The position numbers were made by a program, and so were the translations under genes. A DNA stretch of 64,000 bases, taken from Siphonobacter aquaeclarae. GTDB lineage: Bacteria > Bacteroidota > Bacteroidia > Cytophagales > Spirosomataceae. The DNA is taken from contig NZ_FNGS01000003.1 in assembly GCF_900103285.1 (NCBI RefSeq), positions 361,997-425,996 of the forward strand. The letters are read 5' to 3'. This document shows positions 34,219-42,871 of this stretch, in pieces; position 1 is the first letter of the stretch; each line of letters begins with the position of its first letter. The notes beneath the pieces were generated by a model that was not told the DNA's origin, did no database searches, and worked only from the letters and a program-made list of their open reading frames with translations.

Positions 34219-35340
34219 CTATATAAAACATGAAGCACATCCTTCTTCTTCAGTATCATGAAGCACATCTAAGAGGAGTGCAGACTTTTTATTGTAGTTT
34301 TTTCGACGTAGACGTTTTAAATATTCTTCCTTGATAGATTGTATTCTTTCTGGGGCAATCATTTCGGCCAATGTTTCGTCTCCGTTCCAGCTGCGAGTTG
34401 ATTTTTCCTCATATTTCATTGCTTTCTTGAATAGATCTGGATGTTGTTCATAAAGCCATACCCATTCTATCTTCTGCTGATAGAAACAAAAATAACAGCC
34501 AGATCTGCTTCGCGCATATTGGCCAACAGATTGACCATTAATTTCGAAGTCAACAGGCTCGTAATATCTGGGGATACCAATGCCACTATCTTCCAGCAAT
34601 TGAAATATATCGGATCGAACTAAGTTGTCATCATTGGTTGCTAATGGAAAGTGATTGTCGTACGCAAGTGGATAATTTGTTTGTTTTAGATAGTTAAGAA
34701 CTAGCTGATTAAATAATTTTGTGTCCACACCTAGAAGCTGTGCCAACTTTTGGTCTTGCGAGAAATTATTGTTTTTCTTGCGTAACAAAACATTTGTAAA
34801 TGGCTTTAAATTCAAGTTATTGTTCTGACTGTTTATCTCTTGAAGTATTTGAGTAAGATTTTCTAAGTTGTTTTCTGCCAATACCTTTTGAATAACATCT
34901 TCGCTCCAGATATTTAATCTGAAAGGGAAAATTGATTGAATATTCGTTTTTTGAGAAATATACCCTTCCCGATTCTCGTCGCCACGAATTCCTACATATG
35001 AAACTACTAAATCGTCACCAATAAAATTCTCAAAAGGTTCTAATTTTAGAGACTTCGTACACCACCGAGCGCTAGCAAATGGTATAAAGTTGCCATATAT
35101 TTCAAGAAAATGATCGAATGGATCTTCTGTACTCTCCTCTGCAGCCCTCAAGCGTTTTATTTTTTTACCCAGATATATTTCGAGGTTCTCGATAAGTTGG
35201 TATGTCTCATCGAGCTCTTTGCCTGTGTCACACGTATAATACTCAATATCCAGCTCCGGATATTTTTGATGCATGTAAATGGCTAAGGCTGCACTGTCCT
35301 TTCCACCAGATATGCCTAACACATGTCTTACCTTGGTCAT
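34219..35340 (-). CDS. sspD: Phosphorothioation sulfurtransferase (SspD; PAPS-reductase/ATP-pyrophosphatase family)
   Basis: SspD, like DndC, uses ATP to activate the DNA backbone and hands on sulfur from SspA. The 373-aa product has the pyrophosphatase loop GISGGKDSAALA (S11-S16), C37 in YYTCDTGKELDET, and SARWCTKSLKLEPFENFIG, as in the PAPS-reductase family. Two CxxC pairs lie in the second half (CYFC in SGCYFCFYQQ, and CASC six residues from the C-terminus), possible ligands for an Fe-S cluster or zinc. Its ATG overlaps the sspC stop by 4 bp. Combined with DUF4007 and the ATPase, the Ssp assignment is favoured over a stand-alone PAPS reductase. Confidence 0.82.
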   Translation of the reverse strand: MTKVRHVLGISGGKDSAALAIYMHQKYPELDIEYYTCDTGKELDETYQLIENLEIYLGKKIKRLRAAEESTEDPFDHFLEIYGNFIPFASARWCTKSLKLEPFENFIGDDLVVSYVGIRGDENREGYISQKTNIQSIFPFRLNIWSEDVIQKVLAENNLENLTQILQEINSQNNNLNLKPFTNVLLRKKNNNFSQDQKLAQLLGVDTKLFNQLVLNYLKQTNYPLAYDNHFPLATNDDNLVRSDIFQLLEDSGIGIPRYYEPVDFEINGQSVGQYARSRSGCYFCFYQQKIEWVWLYEQHPDLFKKAMKYEEKSTRSWNGDETLAEMIAPERIQSIKEEYLKRLRRKNYNKKSALLLDVLHDTEEEGCASCFI

Positions 35341-38300
35341 TTTTTCAACAGATCTTTAAGTATATTGGCTATTGCCGCAATGTTTACATCTGAGTCGGTT
35401 TTCAGAATACTCCGAATGGATGTTTCGATGGTTTGAATCTGGGCTTGCTTGGAAGCCGGCATTCGCACTACATTCTTGGTAATACCATCGACAAAGGATG
35501 TAATTTCCACCGAAAAAACGGACTCTTCGTCGGAGTTCACTTCTTCAACAGAGAGCTGCGTGAGGTTGTCGAGATCCCTGATGATTCCCTTGAACTTATC
35601 ATAAAGTCGCAGTTCGTCTTCATCCTGAAGAAGATCCAGCGGTTTTCCTAAGACTGCCTGAGCAATTGAGTTCAACCAAGCCTTCCTATCGTCCAAGGGT
35701 GAGTTGAGCCGTTGCAGGAAAGTCTTTTGTGTACTTAACAACAGGTGTTTCCTGATACGCTGAAAGCGACTCTGCAATTTGGCACGATACTCGCTGAATG
35801 ATAATCGCTCCCCAATATATTCATCCGTAATGAATTTTTCGAACCTGTCAATCAATTCATCGTAACTTCCGCGAAGTTCCCGGACAGAATCCTGTAAGCG
35901 CTCGATATAGATTTCGACAGACGTGGCACCCCGATGAAGATCATCGAGTGTGTAGCCTAAGGCGACCGGGAAATCCTCGAAGAATGTTTTTTCGGGTTCT
36001 TTTGACTGTGCTATCGCTTCCCGAATGGCCAGCGCCTCCTTGCTGAGCCGCTTTGTTTGCTTTGCATATGGTGGCAGATCGCGGTAGAAGGTCAAAAATG
36101 GCCGAACGACCTCTATAAATGCTTGGTTCCCAAAACGAAGTTCTGAGGATTGGTTGAGGAAGCGCCGATAGCTATTGAATAGATCAATGCGTACCCCATC
36201 CAAGCTAAATGCCTTGACTGCAAATCGCTGAGGGTTTTTATTGATCAATTCAAGTACCTCCGAGGACATTTTGGGTACATATACGCCTTCCTGAAACAGA
36301 GCGAAGTCGTCTCTTTTGATGTAGAGGAAGGCCGGTAACCAGAACTCAATCAGTCCTTGTTTGAGCTTATAGGGTCTTTTTGACAGTTTTTCTACAAGGT
36401 CCGCAACGGATTTTCGAGACAGCTTAGACTCTTCCAGAAAGGCGGAACATTCTGTCCAAAGAAAATGAAAAGATGAGTTCGGGGCGGGGCTGAGTGGTTC
36501 GAGAAGCTTATTTCCAGACGGCCGATCCTCTCCAAGTACTAATCCATTTTCTTTCAGTAGTGTCAGATAGATCGTCTTTTCCGGAGGGAAACGATCTTTT
36601 TCAAACCCTAGATCTGGTTCATGCCAATTGTTAACCAAGCGTTGCAGAAAGAGACGCTTAGGCGCATTCATGGACGAGGAGATCTTGTGGCGGTTGATTA
36701 GTTCGTTTCGAAACCTGGGAGTGCGATCATAGACTTCGTAGCATACCTGCGAAAGCAACTTGTTGAGATCGCGACGGCTTTGAATACCGCGTTTTTCTTG
36801 TCCTCTGAAAACCCACACAGTGGAGGTGTCTACGGTCTCGTCTTGAAGAAGTCCATCGAGAATGTAGTGATTGAGCAGATTCTTGTGATGCTGCAATAGC
36901 TTTTGTAGTTCTCGAACAGCAACGAGGTCGTCCGGGTTGCGGTCTATTACCTTTTGGGTGCGTTCGATCTCTTCCAATTGCTCCCGTATGGGATTGGTGT
37001 TCTGATAATGCACATAGATAATCGCCTCTTTCTGCCTTTCGGAATGTATTTTGACCTCGTTTAGTGAAAGGGCAGGGTTGAAGATGAGGTTAATATATCC
37101 GTCCACTTCACCCGAAGGGGTCTTGTCTATAGGCCATTCGGAAATATGATATTCGAAGAGGCGCGGAGTTCCGTTTTCATACGCATACATCTTCGCCAAT
37201 ATGGGTGGAAGCTGATAATACCGTTGAAGAAGAGTTGTGACATCGCCGATGGTGTCTACATCCGCTTGTTGTATTGCGGTCTGGATATCCAGGTCTGTAC
37301 CCTCATTCGGAACATACCGTGTTTTGTAGGCACGATACTGAATGATCTTCCGCTGCGTGAGGTTTTCCAGGAGCTCAGCCGTGTTTTCAAGGCCAAGACA
37401 AGTCCTTCCATATTCCTCAAGGAACAAGCGATCAAGCACAGCGCTTTGAGGTAAAGTCAGGCTGAGGAGACCAATGGCCTTAACCAGTTTTTCGTAAGGT
37501 TGAGTATGGTCCGGAAAACAGCGCTCCACATTTTCCAGTGCCAATCGAATCCCCAACCATGCCAGATAGTCGGTATTGCTTCGAGAATTTAAGAACGCGT
37601 AATAGTTGAATATTAAGTAATCAAACACGTTCGCCGCGTTATAAAACGGATTGTGTTTGTTCTGCTCAAAATGACCAAGTCCTGTATCGTCAGTCGCTTG
37701 AAGAAAAGAAAATACCGAACGCTCATTCTGACCATATCTCTGCAAAGCGATCGTCAACACAGACGCTGAGAGTACATCCAAGGGATATAGCTTCTCGGCA
37801 ACGTCTTGAGCCATACGATGATCCAATCGTAAGCTATTGGATCTTTGCGCAATCGATAATGATTCTGTAATATCTACCTTCTTTTGAGCCGGTCTATTGA
37901 GGTGTTGCGCCATCAAAAGAAGTAGTTGCTCGACCGGTTCGTTGAATGTGATTTCTCTGAATCGCCCTTTCACTTTTGACCATTCATTGCGTTGCGTGGA
38001 CGTCAACGAATAAGCATATGCATCAAAATTTTGATGCACGGTTGTGAGGAGGCAGAAATTGTAATCTTGATTATTGATAAACTCTGTCAGCTGCTGTACA
38101 AAATACAGTTCCTGTTCAGGGTGGTTGTCAGCGGCATATTCAAGGAATTTTCCAAACTCATCTATGATTAAGACGACGAGAGGTTGTTCTCCATTCGAAA
38201 GCGCTTTATTTAACGTATAGTATTGGTTAAAGATTTCTGCAAGAATGGCCTGGGGTAAATTGACGGTTGTCGCCGTATCGATATTCAGCTGCTCGGCGAA

Positions 38301-38615
38301 AACGCTTACGATAGACCGGTATTCGCCGACAAATTTGATGAATTTAACTGTTGCGTTCGATACCAAGCTAACTTCAAAAAAGCGCTGCTTCTTTCTCAAT
38401 GTTTGTTCAAAGGCCCATAGAAGTGACGATTTTCCGGTGCCATAAGATCCGATCACGTTGAAAGCCCGAGTGCCTTGCTTAAAGTCGTTGGCTATTTGGT
38501 GGACAACTCGTTCCGCATTCGGAGTGGGATAATACGTAAGCTCCCGCTCGGCATCACGGATGATGTTGACAGAAGGGCTGTAATGAGTGAGCAAGGACTT
38601 GGTATTAGCTTTCAT
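35337..38615 (-). CDS. sspC: Large ATPase of the phosphorothioation system (SspC-like)
   Basis: This 1092-aa protein has an N-terminal P-loop domain with Walker A GSYGTGKSS (56-64) and Walker B VVLIIDEFGKFLEY (D152, E153). A very long helical remainder follows with coiled-coil-like stretches (LEEIERTQKVIDRNPDDL; VYIERLQDSVRELRGSYDELIDRFEKF). SspC is described as the ATPase partner in single-strand phosphorothioation, and length and place fit. Large ATPases of BREX (BrxC) share the N-terminal look, but no BREX methylase or phosphatase gene is present. It overlaps sspB by 11 bp and sspD by 4 bp. GC content is intermediate between the AT-rich downstream genes and the chromosome. Confidence 0.75.
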   Translation of the reverse strand: MKANTKSLLTHYSPSVNIIRDAERELTYYPTPNAERVVHQIANDFKQGTRAFNVIGSYGTGKSSLLWAFEQTLRKKQRFFEVSLVSNATVKFIKFVGEYRSIVSVFAEQLNIDTATTVNLPQAILAEIFNQYYTLNKALSNGEQPLVVLIIDEFGKFLEYAADNHPEQELYFVQQLTEFINNQDYNFCLLTTVHQNFDAYAYSLTSTQRNEWSKVKGRFREITFNEPVEQLLLLMAQHLNRPAQKKVDITESLSIAQRSNSLRLDHRMAQDVAEKLYPLDVLSASVLTIALQRYGQNERSVFSFLQATDDTGLGHFEQNKHNPFYNAANVFDYLIFNYYAFLNSRSNTDYLAWLGIRLALENVERCFPDHTQPYEKLVKAIGLLSLTLPQSAVLDRLFLEEYGRTCLGLENTAELLENLTQRKIIQYRAYKTRYVPNEGTDLDIQTAIQQADVDTIGDVTTLLQRYYQLPPILAKMYAYENGTPRLFEYHISEWPIDKTPSGEVDGYINLIFNPALSLNEVKIHSERQKEAIIYVHYQNTNPIREQLEEIERTQKVIDRNPDDLVAVRELQKLLQHHKNLLNHYILDGLLQDETVDTSTVWVFRGQEKRGIQSRRDLNKLLSQVCYEVYDRTPRFRNELINRHKISSSMNAPKRLFLQRLVNNWHEPDLGFEKDRFPPEKTIYLTLLKENGLVLGEDRPSGNKLLEPLSPAPNSSFHFLWTECSAFLEESKLSRKSVADLVEKLSKRPYKLKQGLIEFWLPAFLYIKRDDFALFQEGVYVPKMSSEVLELINKNPQRFAVKAFSLDGVRIDLFNSYRRFLNQSSELRFGNQAFIEVVRPFLTFYRDLPPYAKQTKRLSKEALAIREAIAQSKEPEKTFFEDFPVALGYTLDDLHRGATSVEIYIERLQDSVRELRGSYDELIDRFEKFITDEYIGERLSFSEYRAKLQSRFQRIRKHLLLSTQKTFLQRLNSPLDDRKAWLNSIAQAVLGKPLDLLQDEDELRLYDKFKGIIRDLDNLTQLSVEEVNSDEESVFSVEITSFVDGITKNVVRMPASKQAQIQTIETSIRSILKTDSDVNIAAIANILKDLLKK

Positions 38616-39540
38616 AATAGCGAGTTAAAATGGACAGGGCCGAAGGGCGCTCCTTAAAAGATAGCTCCCGAATTCCTGCCTGGTCACTAAACACAACGTT
38701 TCGATCGGTAGAAGCGACGGCTTCCAGCTTGCGATAAAGTCCTGTTGCATTTAAAGCGAATACGCTACCCACCTGATTCATGGATGTGAGCAGTGTATTG
38801 AAGCTTACCGAACGGTCGAAACTAATATCTGCTTCGTCTGCATTTGCCAGTATGGCGTATAGCAGGATGTCGTTAGGTAGGTCGTTACGCTCTGTGTTTT
38901 GTATCGAAAAATACTCTTCGGTCTCGATTTTCTCTTGCCCGGAGATTCTACGAGACTCTGTCTCAATGAGGTTCAAATCAGTCAAAATGCCTATTGATCC
39001 TTCTTCGCGGTCCTTTGACTGAGAAACAGTGCGGAGATACATCTTAGTGAATACTCCGAAATCATTCAAAACGGTACCTTCATTTACCGAAGTCTGCAAA
39101 ACTTCCGCTTTCCGTTTTACAAAGGAGAGAAAATTGTGCTTTGTAAATTCGATCCGATCTCGGCGAAGTTCGTTGAAAACCAGATTGTATATTGAGGAAT
39201 AGCCATTTGTTACCAGTCGATGATGTAGTAACCATAAAGTACCTTGGTCCTCAATGTAGGGGTCCCAACCACCATCGCTCAGAAGCCTGTGTGCGAGCTG
39301 ATTGGGTGACTCATCTTCATTTAGCAAGCCAAATGCCTTCATCCAAAAGCGGATGGAATTGACCATGTTTTTTCCAACCCCCAGCCGAACGACAGCGTCT
39401 TCGTCCGTAAACGACCGCCTTGGAGTGTCCATAACGTAGTCGTATCCTTTCTTTAGCCAAAGATGCCGGCATTGAAACGTTTCGTGTCCAGAGAAGGATA
39501 GACGGGGGGTGATACTCCGTTTAATATCAGGCATTTGCAT
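38605..39540 (-). CDS. sspB: DUF4007 protein (SspB-like nickase)
   Basis: The 311-aa protein belongs by eye to DUF4007. It opens RLSFSGHETFQCRHLWLKKGYDYV, then VRLGVGKNMVNSIRFWMKAFGLL, and has GTLWLLHHRLVT in the middle. As I recall the literature, SspB of Vibrio is a DUF4007 protein with DNA-nicking activity needed to place sulfur at one strand. It is the first gene of the sspB-sspC-sspD operon here, which is the published order. Its start codon lies 27 bp after a pair of TGTACA boxes. No SspE-type (DUF262/DUF1524) gene is found in the window. Confidence 0.8.
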   Translation of the reverse strand: MQMPDIKRSITPRLSFSGHETFQCRHLWLKKGYDYVMDTPRRSFTDEDAVVRLGVGKNMVNSIRFWMKAFGLLNEDESPNQLAHRLLSDGGWDPYIEDQGTLWLLHHRLVTNGYSSIYNLVFNELRRDRIEFTKHNFLSFVKRKAEVLQTSVNEGTVLNDFGVFTKMYLRTVSQSKDREEGSIGILTDLNLIETESRRISGQEKIETEEYFSIQNTERNDLPNDILLYAILANADEADISFDRSVSFNTLLTSMNQVGSVFALNATGLYRKLEAVASTDRNVVFSDQAGIRELSFKERPSALSILTRYYES

Positions 39541-39566
39541 TCTTTTGTCTTAAATAAATATAATTA

Positions 39567-39586
39567 TGTACATATTATATTGTACA
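39567..39586. promoter_or_regulatory. Paired TGTACA boxes upstream of sspB
   Basis: Two copies of the self-complementary hexamer TGTACA (39567-39572 and 39581-39586) lie 8 bp apart in a very AT-rich stretch. Spacing of 14 bp centre to centre gives a dyad that a dimeric regulator could bind. There is no known regulator gene next to it, so this is only a candidate operator. Confidence 0.3.
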
Positions 39587-39808
39587 AATCATACTTGAAA
39601 GTTGCCTCCCATTATTCAAATCTACGTTATTTATAATGGTTCCGGGAATTCAATCTGAAGGTTTTCAAGAGGGTCTGAGGCGATCAAATTGAGTTGTGGA
39701 GCTTAAAGAGAAAAAAAGCAACAATGCTTGTATGTGAGTAGACCATCGTTTACCCCGGTACAGAAGAGTCCCTACCAACCTACTCTCAAACAGGCCATTG
39801 CCCATTAA

Positions 39809-40145
39809 CATGTATCAACCCAACGACAGGGATGGAGTGGTTTGAACCGGAAGGCCAGCAGCTTGCTGTGCCGAGTTACGGCTGTACGAACTGGGTATTC
39901 TCTGGTTGATAAAGTCGTCGAGGCAAAGTCCACCGAAATAACAGAACCAGTTGTTGCAGCTCATAGAGCAGTAGAAAAAGACGTAAAGCCGTCTTAACGG
40001 TGGCGCGGCTGGATCGGATTGGTCAGGATATAAGAAAGACCTTACGGCTGTTAAAATGCGCCGTAGAGATTGTAGTGACCGATAACCCGCATTTTAGCCG
40101 TGCATTATCCACATTCTGAAGGCAGTAGCCGAGGTGCAAACATAG
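39809..40145 (+). pseudogene. Decayed serine recombinase (resolvase family)
   Basis: Reading across frames recovers the N-terminal half of a serine recombinase. HVSTQRQGWSGL (39809 onward) matches the family start RVSTxxQGxSGLGLE. LVDKVVEAKSTEITEP follows, then AVLTVARLDRIGQDIRKTLRLL matches the VxARLDRLxRD helix. VEIVVTDNPHFSRA and HILKAVAEVQ come last, before a stop. At least three frame changes are needed and the catalytic-Ser start and the C-terminal DNA-binding part are missing, so it cannot work. It lies between sspB and the acyltransferase and probably marks past mobility of the island. The 630 bp from 39541 to 40177 hold no intact gene. Confidence 0.7.
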
Positions 40146-40177
40146 CCTAGCTATTAGATTTTGAAAAAGGAACTCAT

Positions 40178-41332
40178 CTATTCCCCCCTCCCCAACCAAC
40201 GTTTCCCCAAAAACCTCCTCACCGGCTCATCATACCCCTTCAAACACACATACGCCAGTATTATCGACCCGATGACCAATGCCGCCGCTCCCGGAAACGA
40301 TTGCCGGAAAGTAAGGTTCTCGTTTTTAACCCAGGCATAATACCAGTAAATGAAGGGGTAATGAACCATATACAGCGGGAACGAAATATCCCCCAGAAAT
40401 TTGCTGATACGGAGCGTAACGGGGTTCTTCGTTTTCTCCGAAGCGCCGAGGTACACAATCGCCGGGAACAGGATGACCACACACAGCATATCGTATAACC
40501 CGTTCATCCAGAGATGCTCACTGCCCCCAATTCGGGGAACGGCCGACAAAATAACAATGGCCAGCCCGCCTATCCAGAGGCTTCCTTTCACGTTCGCCGG
40601 TTTGAATACGCGGGAGAGTAATAGCCCTGCCGGGAAGGAAAACAGCAGGCGTAAAGAGCCGCCGAGCATGTTTTCTCCCGTCACTGAAAATCCAACGCAT
40701 ATATCGCCCAGGGGTCCCCAAATAGCGAATAGGGCCAGTCCGGCGGCGGCCAGTAGCACCAGTACCGAAAGTACTCCCGTTGAGAATTTCCGAATGAAAA
40801 GCGCGTAGAGAATGTTGCCGATGTATTCGAAAAACAAGGACCAGCTGGGGCCGTTCAGCGGGTACATTTCACCCACGCCACGGATTTCAAAACCGGGTGT
40901 TGCCGGAATCAGAAGGGCGTTAATAAGCGTAGCGACGAGTAGACTTGCCGCTGATATTTTCGAAACATCCCAGGCCGCGCAGCCCTGTAAATAAAACACC
41001 GCGGCGCCGATAATCGCCCCCATCACGACCATTGGATGCAGGCGGATAAACCGACGCGTTAAGAACTCTTTCACTGTCATGGTCTTCCACCGGTCGTCAT
41101 ACGCATAGCCCATCACAAAGCCCGACAGCATAAAGAAGAAATCCACAGCCAAATAGCCGTGGTTGATTTTCTGATCGATGTGACTGGTAGCAAAGGCTTC
41201 AAAGAGGTGAAAGCATACGACCGTAATGGCCGCTACGCCCCGTAGTCCGTCCAGAATGGCATAGTGCGGTTTGGTGTCCGCAAAAGCGGCGGCGGAGGGG
41301 ATGTTTTCGGACGCAGGTACAGGATGTATCAT
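40178..41332 (-). CDS. Acyltransferase 3 family membrane protein (OafA/YrhL-like)
   Basis: The 384-aa protein has about ten membrane segments. It opens AILDGLRGVAAITVVCFHLFEAF, the hallmark of acyltransferase family 3 (His in VCFHLF is the conserved residue). VDFFFMLSGFVMGYAY, FLTRRFIRLHPM and YMVHYPFIYWYYAW also match. Such proteins O-acetylate cell-surface sugars, lipopolysaccharide or peptidoglycan from the cytoplasmic acetyl-CoA pool. No glycosyltransferase or surface polysaccharide genes are adjacent, so the target cannot be told. GC content is back to the chromosomal type, so it may lie just outside the island. Confidence 0.9.
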   Translation of the reverse strand: MIHPVPASENIPSAAAFADTKPHYAILDGLRGVAAITVVCFHLFEAFATSHIDQKINHGYLAVDFFFMLSGFVMGYAYDDRWKTMTVKEFLTRRFIRLHPMVVMGAIIGAAVFYLQGCAAWDVSKISAASLLVATLINALLIPATPGFEIRGVGEMYPLNGPSWSLFFEYIGNILYALFIRKFSTGVLSVLVLLAAAGLALFAIWGPLGDICVGFSVTGENMLGGSLRLLFSFPAGLLLSRVFKPANVKGSLWIGGLAIVILSAVPRIGGSEHLWMNGLYDMLCVVILFPAIVYLGASEKTKNPVTLRISKFLGDISFPLYMVHYPFIYWYYAWVKNENLTFRQSFPGAAALVIGSIILAYVCLKGYDEPVRRFLGKRWLGRGE

Positions 41333-41503
41333 GATTTAGAGGCAGAGCATGGCTGGCGATGAAAGAAGAACGAAACCCTTCGCCGATACTCAGTAAAACG
41401 CAAGTACGCTCCGTTTCGCCTTCCAAAGCAAGTCATAGCTGCCGGGTACAGGACGGGCGGTTTCGGTTAGCTGCACCGCCCGCCCGTCTGCTTCCGGCCA
41501 ATA

Positions 41504-42610
41504 TTAGGCCTCTTCTTTGATTTTCGACGTCAGATAACCCGTCAGTGCAGCTTCGAGCTCCGCAGAAAAGGCATAGATATCGTCGATGGACTTGATCTCG
41601 GCCTTCGTTTCTTTTTTGGTGGCGTCGAAGGTACCGATGTATTTTTTGGACTGACCGTTGAGGTATAGCCGGCAGAGCGGCTTGCGGTTGTTATCGTCCA
41701 GAAAAATGGCAAAATAAGACAGCGCGTCACGGTAGGTAATGCGGCTGACAGGTACATGCTTCCGCAGAATAGCCCGGACGATGTAAAACCCTTCGAGTTC
41801 TTCTTCCGTCGTGATGATTTCGGCTTTATCCGGTTGACCCGGAATGGTTGGCGAAGCGGCCGGTTCTTCGGTCGGCGCGCCGTCGATCGTCAGTTTTTCG
41901 TCAGTAGTGATGGCGAGTTTCAGCCGGTCGTTGAGCGTATCGTTAATGAAATTGGCGATGGTTCGTTTGAGCAGCGGTTTATAGTAGTCCAGCACTTTGG
42001 CGGTAATCATCGACGGGTATACCTGGCGGACAAAATGCTTGGCAAACTCATCCCCGGGATCGTTGAATTCCTTTTGCAGCAACGTCCGTAATTCATTCGA
42101 ATTTTTGGACTCGAAAGCGGATTGATACACGCTTTCGACGTCGAAACTGGATTTGTGAAACTCCTTCAGTTTCTCAATCTGCCCGTCTTTAATAGCCTCA
42201 AGATTAAATTCGAAGAACGGCTTGTCGTCCATTTTGTTGGCGTCGACGAGGTCTGTGTAAAACCGGAAAATCAGGCCGTTGGTCAGGATGGAAAACTTCG
42301 CTTTCGAAACATGAAAGTAGCGGAGGAGCTGGCCGTCGTGCACGTCGAGCGACTGCCGCCAGTGCTTGCATTCCACCAGGATTACCGGCGCGCCGTCCTT
42401 GAAAATGGCATAGTCGATTTTCTCGCCCTTTTTGATACCCACGTCACAGATAAACTCCGGCACTACTTCGAGCGGATTGAAGACGTCATAGCCCAGCGTC
42501 TGAAGGAAGGGCATGATAAAGGCGTTCTTGGTGGCTTCTTCGGTATGAATACTGTCTTTGAGTTGTGACACGCGCTCGCCCAGCGCGCGGACCTGGTCTT
42601 TAAAGTCCAT
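41504..42610 (-). CDS. Orphan type I restriction (HsdR-N-like) nuclease domain protein
   Basis: The 368-aa protein begins with a helix rich in Glu/Lys and then EEATKNAFIMPFLQTLGYDVFNP. KIDYAIFKDGAPVILVECKHW follows, which is a PD-(D/E)xK site (D and ECK). This is the N-terminal nuclease domain of HsdR without the motor domains. A linker with TEEPAASPTIPGQPDK splits off a C-terminal beta-rich domain (SYFAIFLDDNNRKPLCRLYL). No methylase or specificity gene flanks it, so it is not a complete type I system. Similar stand-alone proteins are widespread in Bacteroidota and their function is unknown. Composition is chromosomal. Confidence 0.78.
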   Translation of the reverse strand: MDFKDQVRALGERVSQLKDSIHTEEATKNAFIMPFLQTLGYDVFNPLEVVPEFICDVGIKKGEKIDYAIFKDGAPVILVECKHWRQSLDVHDGQLLRYFHVSKAKFSILTNGLIFRFYTDLVDANKMDDKPFFEFNLEAIKDGQIEKLKEFHKSSFDVESVYQSAFESKNSNELRTLLQKEFNDPGDEFAKHFVRQVYPSMITAKVLDYYKPLLKRTIANFINDTLNDRLKLAITTDEKLTIDGAPTEEPAASPTIPGQPDKAEIITTEEELEGFYIVRAILRKHVPVSRITYRDALSYFAIFLDDNNRKPLCRLYLNGQSKKYIGTFDATKKETKAEIKSIDDIYAFSAELEAALTGYLTSKIKEEA

Positions 42611-42871
42611 GGAGGATACGGTTTGAGTTTGGGCGAAAGGACGGGAATAGGAAGGAAAGAGGGTACCCTGTGAAATGGGGGGTGGGGGCAGCGCAAAATA
42701 GGTTTAGGAATGAGATGTGTTGAATGGGAGACAAGAATGGGTGTTTTTCTGGGAAAGAACGGGAAAATGCCCGTTTTATATCCCTCTGACATGTTTTATG
42801 TTTGAGCATAGAAAGGGACAGGTTTTACCCAAAACACTACTAATAGCTAATGAACAAAACATTGAACTGAT

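Noticed and set aside
30153-39540. Dnd (double-strand) phosphorothioation or BREX system
   Set aside because: No DndB, DndD or DndE and no BREX methylase or PglZ phosphatase is present. DUF4007 with a large ATPase and a PAPS-reductase-like gene fits Ssp.
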